Positions 56,480 to 64,000 of a stretch of 64,000 nucleotides of DNA are shown here, one piece after another (the first letter of the stretch is position 1; each line of letters opens with the position of its first letter). The position numbers and the translations under genes were made by a program. This stretch comes from an uncultured Acidobacteriota bacterium (lineage in GTDB: Bacteria > Acidobacteriota > Terriglobia > Terriglobales > Acidobacteriaceae). The DNA is taken from the NCBI GenBank assembly GCA_903832055.1, contig CAILAC010000016.1:434001-498000 (forward strand), in the 5' to 3' direction. The notes beneath the pieces are model-generated. The model was not told the origin of the DNA and searched no databases. It saw nothing but the letters and a program-made list of their open reading frames with translations.

Positions 56480-58585
56480 TTATTCAATGGGCTTGGCTTT
56501 GCCGTCTTTGAGGGCCTGGTCGAAGAGGGATTGGAGTTTGCGGTTGGCTTCCTCGGCGATGCGGCCCTGCTTTTCGCCGAGTTTGCCCATTTCTTCACCG
56601 AGGCGGCCCATTTCTTCGCCGATTTTGCCCTGTTGTTCGCCCATGAGCCCGGCCCGGTCGCCGATGGAGCCTTGAATTTCGCCGATGTGACCTTGAATTT
56701 CTCCGATTTTCTCCTGCAGTTCAGCGAGCTTTTCTTCGGAGAATTCCTTGCTCATTTTCTCTGCGAGTTTCTGGAATTTTTCGCTTTGCAGTTCAGCCAG
56801 TTCTGCGGTGAGCTTTTTCATTTTCTCGTCGAATTCAGGGCCGAGTTTGATGGAGTGTTGGATTTCTGGCTGGATTTCGGCCATGCGCTTGTTGAGGACG
56901 GATTGCTTGGCGTCGAGTTCGGCCTGGAGCTTTTGCAGGGATTCGGTGCCTTTGAAGTGGGCCTGGGCTTCTGCAAAGATTTTGGGGTCGGTGATGACGT
57001 AGGATTTGCCGTTGCGCTCGAACCAGATGAAGTCACCGTGGTACCGCTGACGCGCCTTTTCAAGAGCTTTGCTGTGCCGGCCGGACATGAAGACATTGTT
57101 GTTGTGGCCGCCATGGATGATGGCGTAGGACTGCGTATCAGAGTCATCGAAGGAGAATTGGAAGCCGTTGGCGAGCTGGGCGACATCGGCGTCGGGTGGC
57201 TCGGGGGCTTCGGGTGCCTCAGGCGCTTCGGGAGCTTCAAGAGCTTCAGGCGCGGACGGGGCGAGGGGCGCTTCGGGGGTGAGATTTCCTGTTACCTGAC
57301 CGGCAATCACTCCGGACACCTGGCCGGAGACTGGCCCGGTCGCTTCCGCTGATGCAGTTTTACCTGCGATTTTGGCTGCGGAGGGTTTTGGGTTTTGGGC
57401 GTTTGCGGCTTCGACGGCGGGCACGATGCGGATGCAGGCGACGGCGGCGATGAGTGCTGCGGGAACGATTACGGCGGCGACGAAGGCGTGTCGGCGGCCG
57501 GAGCGGAAGGCAGATTGGAGCGCGCGGGCGTTGAGGATGCGGTCGATGCGGCTGGAGAGATTGAGACGGCGGGCCATGGCTACTCCTGCAAGTGGTTGAA
57601 AGATTGATGTTTGCCGGGGAAGGGCTGCGAATTCGAGCAGCAGTTCGGCATAGGCGGCGGGGTTGGGGGCCTGTTCAAGGCCGGCGCGGTCGCTGAGTGC
57701 TTCGCCGAGCTCGGAGAGCTTGCGCTGGAGCCACCAGCCGAGGGGGCTGAACCAGAAGATAGCGGCGTGTACGGCGGCGGCGAGCTGGAGGTAAAAATCA
57801 CGCTGATGGACATGGGCTTGTTCGTGAGCGAGGACGATGCGCAACTTGGCGGAATCCCATGCGGTGTAGTTGGCGGGGAGGAGGATGGTGGAGCCGACGG
57901 TGACGGGAGTGGTCATGTCGCGGCTGATGCGGACGCTGGGGTAGTGAGACGGGTCAAGCTGAGCGGATATTGGGGCTGGTCTGGAACGGAGCCAGATGCG
58001 AAGTGCGATGGCCAGACCGAAGAGGGTACGCAGAAGAAGGGCAGCGAAGACGGCAAGATAGATGCCGAGAGCGATGTTGCCCAGTGACAGGGATGCGGGC
58101 ATACGCGCGAGTGCGCGGGCCATAAGGTGGAGTAGCTGGGCGGGGACCGTTTCGATGGGAATCGACTGGGCGTTGCCGGTTGAGGCGACCTTTGAACTGA
58201 TCGTCGAAGTGATTGCTTTTGGATTGTTGACGAGATGCGCGGTGATGGCTGGACGTGCCTGGCGCATGGGGATTGGGGCGGTTCCAGGCGCGGTGAGACT
58301 TGGGCTTTCGACTGACTGATTGATCTTCACCACTGAGGGTGGGGTTGCGGCGACGGGCCGATAAGCGGCAGCGGCGGCGCGGGGAAGCGGAATTCTGAGT
58401 GCCTGTGCCAGGGTGAGGACGGGCGTGTGCATGACGAGCGGCATGGCAGCGGCAGCGAGAAGCACAAGAGTCCACGCGACTTTTTGCGCGACTACTGCCT
58501 GCACGCGTAGAAGACGAATGGCGGTCCAGACGGCGAGCGCCATGAGAAGTGAACGAAATCCTGCTTCGAGAATCATTGCCAGCAT
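56480..58585 (-). CDS. M56-family (BlaR1/MecR1-like) membrane metalloprotease
   Basis: A 701-residue membrane protein. Helices lie near residues 10-55 and 168-195, and one near 360-385 (RHAFVAAVIVPAALIAAVACI). The zinc site HEQAH (254-258) with a following acidic DRAGLE fits M56 proteases that cleave their BlaI-type repressor. Instead of a penicillin-binding sensor, the C-terminal part has an Ala/Pro/Glu hinge (about 440-470), a small beta module (FQFSFDDSDTQSYAIIHGG), a helical Gln/Lys/Glu region, and eight seven-residue units of the type IGEIQGx (627-682). So the signal sensed is probably not beta-lactam. The ATG overlaps the BlaI stop by one base. Confidence 0.85.
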   Translation of the reverse strand: MLAMILEAGFRSLLMALAVWTAIRLLRVQAVVAQKVAWTLVLLAAAAMPLVMHTPVLTLAQALRIPLPRAAAAAYRPVAATPPSVVKINQSVESPSLTAPGTAPIPMRQARPAITAHLVNNPKAITSTISSKVASTGNAQSIPIETVPAQLLHLMARALARMPASLSLGNIALGIYLAVFAALLLRTLFGLAIALRIWLRSRPAPISAQLDPSHYPSVRISRDMTTPVTVGSTILLPANYTAWDSAKLRIVLAHEQAHVHQRDFYLQLAAAVHAAIFWFSPLGWWLQRKLSELGEALSDRAGLEQAPNPAAYAELLLEFAALPRQTSIFQPLAGVAMARRLNLSSRIDRILNARALQSAFRSGRRHAFVAAVIVPAALIAAVACIRIVPAVEAANAQNPKPSAAKIAGKTASAEATGPVSGQVSGVIAGQVTGNLTPEAPLAPSAPEALEAPEAPEAPEAPEPPDADVAQLANGFQFSFDDSDTQSYAIIHGGHNNNVFMSGRHSKALEKARQRYHGDFIWFERNGKSYVITDPKIFAEAQAHFKGTESLQKLQAELDAKQSVLNKRMAEIQPEIQHSIKLGPEFDEKMKKLTAELAELQSEKFQKLAEKMSKEFSEEKLAELQEKIGEIQGHIGEIQGSIGDRAGLMGEQQGKIGEEMGRLGEEMGKLGEKQGRIAEEANRKLQSLFDQALKDGKAKPIE

Positions 58586-59061
58586 CAGTTGCCTCCCTTC
58601 TCTTTTTCCGGACCGAGGTGGGTTCTCGAATTGGCGATACGCTCAGCGAGCCGCTGTAGTTCATCGCGGTCGAGGACGGAGGAATCGACCATGCCGACGA
58701 GCAGCTGTTCAACTGAGCCATCGCAGAACCAGTCGAGGATGCGCTTGACGGCGCGGCCTGCGACTTTTTGGGCGGGTTCGGCGGGGGAGTAGACGAAGGT
58801 CCTGTTTTCGAGAATGTGGGTGAGGTAACCCTTTTCTTCGAGGCGGCGGAGGACGGTGCGGACGGTGGAATCCTTGAGGGGTCGGTCCTGCCGGTCGAGT
58901 TCTTCGCGCACGCGCTCTGCGGTGAGGGTGCCGTGCTGCCAGAGGAGCTGGAGGACGCTGCGCTCGAGTTCGCCGAGCTCTGAGGGATCGTGATCGGCTG
59001 GTTCGAGCTGAGGATTGTCTGGGTCGAGTTCGATGTGACCTGCTGTAACGTTACTCATCAT
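58585..59061 (-). CDS. BlaI/MecI/CopY-family repressor
   Basis: A 158-residue repressor: LGELERSVLQLLWQHGTLTAERVREEL, LKDSTVRTVLRRLEEKGYL and an acidic N-terminal tail (residues 1-28) not found in short BlaI proteins. The C-terminal dimerisation half is SVEQLLVGMVDSSVLDRDEL. Its stop overlaps the M56 start (TGATG), the classic two-gene repressor-protease system. The start may be 59061 or 59058. A TAC-xGxCx-GTA element lies six bases upstream of the start, in the right place for autorepression. Confidence 0.88.
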   Translation of the reverse strand: MMSNVTAGHIELDPDNPQLEPADHDPSELGELERSVLQLLWQHGTLTAERVREELDRQDRPLKDSTVRTVLRRLEEKGYLTHILENRTFVYSPAEPAQKVAGRAVKRILDWFCDGSVEQLLVGMVDSSVLDRDELQRLAERIANSRTHLGPEKEKGGN

Positions 59062-59066
59062 AATGC

Positions 59067-59077
59067 TACAGACAGTA
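59067..59077. promoter_or_regulatory. Possible BlaI operator
   Basis: TACAGACAGTA, in which the outer TAC/GTA and inner G/C pair as a palindrome. BlaI/MecI boxes have the TACA/TGTA theme, so this is a partial match. Confidence 0.3.
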
Positions 59078-59189
59078 ACACACGAAAGGGGTGAGCATGC
59101 AAGAGATTTTTTAGGAAATATTTTGCAGTTGTTTCCGAGGGATAGCAGGGCCCGATTGCGACGAGGGGGCCCGCTCTCAGTTTTGGTGA

Positions 59190-61478
59190 CTATTTGGTGG
59201 GAACTACGAGGATGGTGATGGATGCCGCCGGGAAGGTGGTGGCGATACCGCCGACGGGCACAGACGAACTGGAGGGGAAGACGGGAAGATCGGGTTGGGC
59301 AAGGATTCCGGCGAGGTGGGCGTTGCTGTAAAGGAAGGCCTTTGCGGGGCCGGTCGCGATGAGGTTGGGAAGGAAGACTGTGCCGGGCAGGTCTCCGAAG
59401 GACTTGTTGATGACGACGATAGTGACTGCCTGGTCTGAGGTGCGCAGCGCGCCGTAGACGGCCAGCTGACTCTGGTCAGCGCTGGTTGAGGTCAGGGCTT
59501 GATCACCGAACTGACTGTTATTGCCGTCGTAGTTGCGGTACACCTGGAAGGCCACCAGGCCGGGAATCTGCTTGACTGGATCGGGTGTTCCCCACAGAGC
59601 GCCGAGGTCCAGGCCTTCGCGGCCAAAGATGCCGAGGATATCAGCCTGTGTGAGAGCGCCGTTGATGTGTTCCTGACCGCCCCAGTTGTATTCATCGATG
59701 GCAATTTTGGTGCCGGGATAGTTGTCGGCAACCCACTGCTTGAGCCTAGGAATGAGCTGGAGTCGATACGCGGGCGCTCCGGTGGTGATGTTTGGGTCAG
59801 TAATGTTGGGATCAGTGTAGGTGGGGTCCCAGAGGACTCGGGTCGAATTGAGACGAGCCTGCTGCAGGCTGGTATCGCCAGCGGGTGCGAATCCAGCGTT
59901 GGCGGCGGCGAAGTATCCGTGGACGTCGAGGTAATCGAGCAGGCGAATGTGGGTTAAGTCTTCATTCTTCTTGAACTGCTGCAAGTAGTACTCGATCATG
60001 GGCACGTTGCCGTGGGCGAGCCGGTCGACTGGGTTGCCGTTATAGCAGTAGCAGGGGCCGGAACTCCAACCGGATTCTGCGTCCTTTTTGGAATAGAAGT
60101 AGGCCGGCCACCAGTCGATGACGGGGCCGCTGACCTCGGCGGTCGGGTCTACGTCTTTGATTGCTTTGGCATAGGTGAGGCCTTTGGTGGTGACTTCGTC
60201 GTATGTGAAGGGGCCCTCGCCGGGAATCTGGCTCCCATGAACGTCTTTGTGGACGGCGTCCCACCAGGTGGGCTCGTTGTCGAGGTCGTAGATGGCCACG
60301 CCTCCCTTGGCAGCGGTGCCGAATTTGTTGACGAGGTATTTGATCCAACCTGTGGTGAAGGTCTCGTCAATCTTCATGCTGGTATCAGTTGGGTCGTTGA
60401 CCACTTGGTTGCCGTTGACGAGGATGCCGTTGCCGCAGTCGCCGTTGGGCGAGATTTGCTGCTGTGCTCCGTATTTGGCGAGGGAATAGCTGCAGCCGGC
60501 GACACCTTTGGTGGTCCAGCCGATGAGCGGGACGGTACCCAGAGTGGCGGTGCCGGTGGCATTGTTCATGGTGACTTGCTGATCAAAGGAGGCGGTGTTC
60601 AGCTCATTCTGATACCAGTAATCGGAGGCGCTGTTGTAGGCGTCGGCGAGGTAGTTGTAGCGGGTTGTGGCGTTACCACCCCACCTGTTGATGGGCAGGT
60701 TGACGGCTTTGGCCTCGGATTCGGGTATCTGGAAACCGTTCCAACCATAGATGTAGGGGTTGATGGGGTGGGTGATATTGCCGAGGTCTACGGACATGAC
60801 CAGGGGTGGGCCAGAAGGAGTGGGAGGCGGACTGAGGGTGACGACGGCACTGCCTGAAACGGCGGGGGTGTTGGTGCTGGTGGCGACAACGGTGACGGAG
60901 GCCGGCGCAGGAAAGGGCGATGTGTAGAGGCCATTGGCATCAATTGAGCCGGCGCTGAGCAAACTGCCGGAGGGCTTGACGACAGACCAAGTAACGGTGG
61001 AGTCGAAACTGCCGGTGCCTGCAACGGTGGCGGCAAACTGTTTGGTTGATCCAATGGTGACAGTGACCGACCCGGGGGTCACGTTGACAGATGTGACTGT
61101 TGGGCCGGTGTAGGTGGCAGCCACCGTTGCATTCGCGTTCATGTTGACCGTGCAGGTGACGGTTGCGGCGGTGGTGCACCCTGTCCATGACGAAAACTTG
61201 TCTTTTCCGGCGGAGGCGGGGGCGGTGAGAGTGACGGTCGTTGCGGCGTTATAGACCCGGGTGAAGCTGGTGCTGCCGTTGCCGGCGCTGTTGGCATCGG
61301 CGGGAGAAACGGTGATGGGCACGGACGAAGCGAGGATGGAGTTAACCGTGAGCGTGTAAGTGGTGGGCGGGGGCGGGGTTGAGGTGCCGCCACCGCCGCC
61401 GCAGCCTGCGGTGACGAGACTCAGGATGGTTAGCACTGCACAGGCTATCGACGGCTTCGTGATGCTACGAATGATCAA
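59190..61478 (-). CDS. GH44 glycoside hydrolase, lipoprotein with Ig-like domains
   Basis: A 762-residue exported enzyme. The start is TTG 61478 with GAGGAG six bases before it; the signal (IACAVLTILSLVTAGC) ends in a lipobox followed by a Gly run. Next come a divergent InlB-type repeat (YTLTVNSILASSVPITVSP), a bacterial Ig-like domain (VTSVNVTPGSVTVTIGSTKQ to DANGLYTSP) and the catalytic barrel: PINPYIYGWNGFQIPES, NRWGGNATTRYNY, IYDLDNEPTWWDAVH (acid Glu) and KIAIDEYNWGG (nucleophile Glu). GH44 enzymes are endo-beta-1,4-glucanases and xyloglucanases. A Ser/Pro linker and beta-rich tail end it. Suits degradation of plant hemicellulose at the cell surface. Confidence 0.88.
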   Translation of the reverse strand: MIIRSITKPSIACAVLTILSLVTAGCGGGGGTSTPPPPTTYTLTVNSILASSVPITVSPADANSAGNGSTSFTRVYNAATTVTLTAPASAGKDKFSSWTGCTTAATVTCTVNMNANATVAATYTGPTVTSVNVTPGSVTVTIGSTKQFAATVAGTGSFDSTVTWSVVKPSGSLLSAGSIDANGLYTSPFPAPASVTVVATSTNTPAVSGSAVVTLSPPPTPSGPPLVMSVDLGNITHPINPYIYGWNGFQIPESEAKAVNLPINRWGGNATTRYNYLADAYNSASDYWYQNELNTASFDQQVTMNNATGTATLGTVPLIGWTTKGVAGCSYSLAKYGAQQQISPNGDCGNGILVNGNQVVNDPTDTSMKIDETFTTGWIKYLVNKFGTAAKGGVAIYDLDNEPTWWDAVHKDVHGSQIPGEGPFTYDEVTTKGLTYAKAIKDVDPTAEVSGPVIDWWPAYFYSKKDAESGWSSGPCYCYNGNPVDRLAHGNVPMIEYYLQQFKKNEDLTHIRLLDYLDVHGYFAAANAGFAPAGDTSLQQARLNSTRVLWDPTYTDPNITDPNITTGAPAYRLQLIPRLKQWVADNYPGTKIAIDEYNWGGQEHINGALTQADILGIFGREGLDLGALWGTPDPVKQIPGLVAFQVYRNYDGNNSQFGDQALTSTSADQSQLAVYGALRTSDQAVTIVVINKSFGDLPGTVFLPNLIATGPAKAFLYSNAHLAGILAQPDLPVFPSSSSVPVGGIATTFPAASITILVVPTK

Positions 61479-61712
61479 GTGAATCTCCTCGCGACGTTTT
61501 GAATCCCAGCCATCAGGTAGTGCTGTGGCGCTTCGATCAATGCTTTGGTTGGAGCAATGACAACCAGAAAGGATCAAGTAGCGTCCAAGGATATCCAACC
61601 AGGGGCGTTATACGCCAGCGACAACCTGCCAAGCAGCTGAACTGACGACTTTACCCAGCTATTCACTGAGGGGCTAGAATTAGACAGGAGCATTTTTCCG
61701 GAGGACTTCCCT

Positions 61713-62078
61713 TTGCCACTCTATGAATACCGCTGCACAGCGTGCGGCTACAGTTTTGAAAAGATCCAGAGTTTCAAGGCGACGCCGGAGAGCGTCTGTC
61801 CCAAATGTCAGGGTGAATTGATTCGGCCAGTTACGGCACCGGCGCTTCGGTTTGAGGGGGCGGGCTGGTATGTGAATGACTATGCGGGAAAGAGCGCGGC
61901 CAAAACTGCTGAGACTTCAAACACTGCTGGAACCGCTGGCGCGGGTAAGACGGAGGCGAAAGGCGACTCGTCAACTGGCTCCTCTGACAATACCGCTGCT
62001 GCACCTGCGACAGCACCCAGTGCGCCGCCAGCTTCGTCTTCAGGTTCAGCGAGTGCGACTGGCACGTCGGCAAGCTAG
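61713..62078 (+). CDS. FmdB-type zinc ribbon protein
   Basis: A 121-residue protein. Residues 1-40 form the zinc ribbon MPLYEYRCTACGYSFEKIQS plus CPKCQGELIR (two CxxC). The rest is a low-complexity Ala/Ser/Thr tail, probably disordered. The start is TTG 61713 behind GGAGG, since the family always begins PLYEYRC. FmdB-like proteins are regulators or nucleic-acid-associated proteins of unclear role. Stands between the GH44 gene and pirin. Confidence 0.85.
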   Translation: MPLYEYRCTACGYSFEKIQSFKATPESVCPKCQGELIRPVTAPALRFEGAGWYVNDYAGKSAAKTAETSNTAGTAGAGKTEAKGDSSTGSSDNTAAAPATAPSAPPASSSGSASATGTSAS

Positions 62079-62193
62079 CTGCTACCGGGCGCATTGCACC
62101 CTTTTGGGAATTGAAATCATCTCTTGAGTGCATTCGGCTTTCGGCTGGCGAAGTTTTCTGCGCCAGAAGTGCTGAATGGATGAGGACAACAGA

Positions 62194-62895
62194 ATGATTT
62201 CAGTGAGGAAATCCCAGGAACGCGGCCACGCCAATCACGGCTGGCTCGATTCGAAATTCAGTTTTTCTTTTGCGGAGTACCACGACCCTGCGTTCATGGG
62301 TTTCCGCGCGCTGCGGGTGATCAACGAGGACGTAATCCAGGGCGGCGGTGGCTTTGGCACGCATGGGCATCGCGAGATGGAGATTGTCACCTACGTGCTG
62401 GAGGGCGGGATTGCCCATAAGGATTCGTTAGGGTCAGGCGGAGTAATTACGCCGGGTGAGTTGCAGCATATGTCCGCGGGCACGGGGATTCGACACTCGG
62501 AGTACAACGCTTCGGCGACGACCCAGGCGCATATGCTGCAGATCTGGCTGCTTCCCTCAAAGGCGGGCGTGACGCCGAGCTATAGCCAGCGGGCTTTTCC
62601 GATTGCCGAGGAGCACAACCTGCTGCATTTGCTGGCTTCGCCGGAGGGCCGGGACGGGTCTCTGGAGTGGGTGGCGGATGCCGATTTGTATGCGGCGCAA
62701 CTGGATGCTGGGACGAAGATTGAGCACGCTTTTGGTGGCCGGAAGTATGGCTGGGTGCAGGTGGCTCGGGGTGCCGCGGTGGTGAATGGCGAGCCGCTGA
62801 CACAGGGCGATGGAGTGGCGCTCTCGGAGGAGGCTGAAGTGTCGATTCTGGCGAGGAAGGACGGCGCTGAGGTGCTGTTTTTTGAGCTGGGGTGA
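62194..62895 (+). CDS. Pirin family protein
   Basis: A 233-residue bicupin. Pirin signature: SVRKSQERGHANHGWLDSKF, PAFMGFRALRVINEDVI, FGTHGHREMEIVTYVLEG (metal His and Glu), and LQHMSAGTGIRHSEYN. The second domain has lost most ligands. Bacterial pirins include quercetinase (YhaK/YhhW-type) and redox-sensing cofactors. ATG 62194 has GAGGACAA at proper distance; ATG 62176 also lies in frame. Confidence 0.88.
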   Translation: MISVRKSQERGHANHGWLDSKFSFSFAEYHDPAFMGFRALRVINEDVIQGGGGFGTHGHREMEIVTYVLEGGIAHKDSLGSGGVITPGELQHMSAGTGIRHSEYNASATTQAHMLQIWLLPSKAGVTPSYSQRAFPIAEEHNLLHLLASPEGRDGSLEWVADADLYAAQLDAGTKIEHAFGGRKYGWVQVARGAAVVNGEPLTQGDGVALSEEAEVSILARKDGAEVLFFELG

Positions 62896-62945
62896 TGCTG
62901 GCTTTCCAATCTCTGACACCAGGGGGTCGGACCCAGATGGCCAGA

Positions 62946-63248
62946 TTAACTGGCAAGAGCCTCAATTACGGCATCTGAATTCCGGGCAATCACGGTCAAA
63001 TAGGCACGGGCGGCGCGATCCGGACGGCGTCTTCCCTGTTCCCAATCTTGCAAGGCTCGGGGGTCGAGGGCGAACCGCTTGGCGAATTCGACCCGGCTGA
63101 GCCCTGTGGCGGCCCTTACGGAACGTACATCCACGTCAAGTGGCCGCGGAATTTGATGGGTTGCAGCGGGGGCAATTTGTGCCTGGGCGATCTCAGACGC
63201 CTCGCGCATGGACTCTATCAACTCTTCAGCAAGATTGATTCGCGTCAT
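62946..63248 (-). CDS. XRE-family antitoxin (NadS/HigA-like)
   Basis: A 100-residue protein with an N-terminal helical part (ELIESMREASEIAQ) for toxin binding and a C-terminal XRE helix-turn-helix (RSVRAATGLSRVEFAKRFAL, then ALQDWEQGRRRPD). This is the NadS-type partner of RelE-family toxins. AGAGGAG is upstream of the ATG. It starts 12 bases after the toxin's stop, with the toxin gene first, as in HigBA-type modules. A DNA-binding antitoxin normally represses its own operon. Confidence 0.87.
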   Translation of the reverse strand: MTRINLAEELIESMREASEIAQAQIAPAATHQIPRPLDVDVRSVRAATGLSRVEFAKRFALDPRALQDWEQGRRRPDRAARAYLTVIARNSDAVIEALAS

Positions 63249-63260
63249 GGTTTGCTCCTC

Positions 63261-63608
63261 TCAAGGCTTATGTTTGCCAGCCTTTGCTGCTGCTTTGATT
63301 GTGGAAGCGAAGGCTGCCACCTCTTGCTTTTGATTTGGAGTGAGATTGACTTGCTCGTTCTTTCCGTAGAGAAGGATTGCGTACAAAGGGCTTTCCTTGT
63401 CGTAGAAGTAGTAAATGACCCGCACACCACCGGATTTTCCCTTGCCTCTGGCCGCGAATCTCACTTTTCGAACACCGCCGGTGCCAGGAATTTCGTCGCC
63501 TGATTCTGGATTGACGGCGAGGTAGAAAAGCAACTCCTCACGTTCTTCCAGCGAGAGTAGTTTTTCTGCTCTGCGCGCAAAGACGCTGGTCTCAACGACC
63601 GTCAACAT
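63261..63608 (-). CDS. RelE/ParE-family toxin
   Basis: A 115-residue basic protein of the RelE fold: TSVFARRAEKLLSLEEREEL, AVNPESGDEIPGTGGVRKVRF, a basic core RGKGKSGGVRVIYYFYDKES and LLYGKNEQVNLTPNQKQ. Arg/Lys-rich strands and the late Tyr fit mRNA-cleaving RelE toxins that pair with NadS. The first helix begins at MLTVVET, so ATG 63608 is chosen; an in-frame ATG at 63638 is less likely. It is the first gene of the module. Confidence 0.85.
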   Translation of the reverse strand: MLTVVETSVFARRAEKLLSLEEREELLFYLAVNPESGDEIPGTGGVRKVRFAARGKGKSGGVRVIYYFYDKESPLYAILLYGKNEQVNLTPNQKQEVAAFASTIKAAAKAGKHKP

Positions 63609-63630
63609 GTGGACACTCACAATGGGATTG

Positions 63631-63645
63631 TGCGGCAATGCCGCA
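63631..63645. promoter_or_regulatory. Palindrome upstream of toxin-antitoxin pair, candidate operator
   Basis: TGCGGCA-A-TGCCGCA is a perfect 7-1-7 inverted repeat, 22 bases before the toxin start. Its location suits autoregulation by the XRE antitoxin. Confidence 0.5.
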
Positions 63646-63814
63646 ATGGTGTCAAATGATATTTTCGGAGCAGCTTTCGCGGTATCCTTAGAAGTTTTGA
63701 GCGAGGTCCTGCTTTGGTGGGGACGGATAGTTCACGAAAAGCAGCCGACCGGCGTGGCTAACTTGTTCGATACTAATTCTGAAAAATGCATAGGCAGTCG
63801 GACAAGCGAACGGT

Positions 63815-64000
63815 CTATTTGCTTTCGAGCAGGCTGAGCTGGACTTCGTTGGACTTTGGGTAGCGGGCGGGGAGGATTTCTTCGACATCGACCCATTGGG
63901 TGGGGTAGTTGCCGGTGTAGCAGGCGGTGCAATAGTTGTTACCCTGGATGCCGGTCTGGCCGATGGGTTGGGGATTTTGCCCGTCGTCACAGCACTGGAG
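63815..64000 (-). CDS. purF: Amidophosphoribosyltransferase, C-terminal end (partial)
   Basis: Sixty-one codons and a TAG stop on the minus strand, entering from the right edge. The sequence QGNNYCTACYTGNYPTQW is the diagnostic C-terminal part of PurF; the cysteine pair helps hold the iron-sulfur cluster in the Bacillus-type enzyme. The tail ends SLLESK. PurF makes phosphoribosylamine in the first step of purine synthesis. The 5' part lies beyond the window. Confidence 0.85.
   Translation of the reverse strand, partial: LQCCDDGQNPQPIGQTGIQGNNYCTACYTGNYPTQWVDVEEILPARYPKSNEVQLSLLESK

Overview
The window looks like chromosomal DNA of an acidobacterium, most likely class Terriglobia (Acidobacteriaceae). 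This is inference from high GC, strongly C- or G-biased third positions, a DUF5715 secreted protein, several secreted plant-polysaccharide hydrolases (GH43-type, GH127/146-type, GH44), an OprB-like porin, a GlgM/GlgE pair and short dispersed intergenic repeats. There are no rRNA or tRNA genes, no CRISPR array, no prophage and no intact insertion sequence. About 53 protein genes fill it; one (galU) is interrupted by an in-frame amber codon.

Layout. 1-3 kb: 3' part of a GH43-type lipoprotein gene, infC with a rare ATC start, and an Rrf2 regulator divergent from an NAD(P)-binding protein over a perfect inverted repeat. 3-8 kb: dienelactone hydrolase, mtaB, an MFS transporter and an epimerase. 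8-20 kb: housekeeping block with rpsA (very long N-terminal extension), a HIT hydrolase, rmuC, acpP-fabF, a Yip1 protein, a DUF5715 protein and gyrA (with a coiled-coil insertion in its C-terminal domain). 20-30 kb: membrane protein, second dienelactone hydrolase, ruvB, thioredoxin-fold protein, broken galU, DUF885 peptidase and mfd. 30-42 kb: tdh-kbl (threonine to glycine), an unrecognised small protein, M20 peptidase, VOC protein, glgM-glgE (maltose-1-phosphate route to alpha-glucan) and GH127/146. 42-47 kb: lipoprotein, cupin, aldo/keto reductase, porin and AraC regulator, then 0.84 kb of repeats and hairpins. 47-56 kb: gatB, ada, a two-gene ABC exporter, an SDR with an ArsR regulator, and an ArsR-methyltransferase fusion divergent from ahcY. 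56-64 kb: BlaI/M56 signalling pair, GH44, FmdB-type zinc ribbon, pirin, a RelE/NadS-type toxin-antitoxin pair and the 3' end of purF.

The most noteworthy observations are the amber codon in galU, the ATC start of infC, the regulator-methyltransferase fusion facing ahcY, the glycine-punctuated heptads ending the M56 protein, and an abrupt reversal of G/C strand bias inside gatB near 48.1-48.3 kb. All functional calls rest on motif reading and family knowledge; no database search was run.
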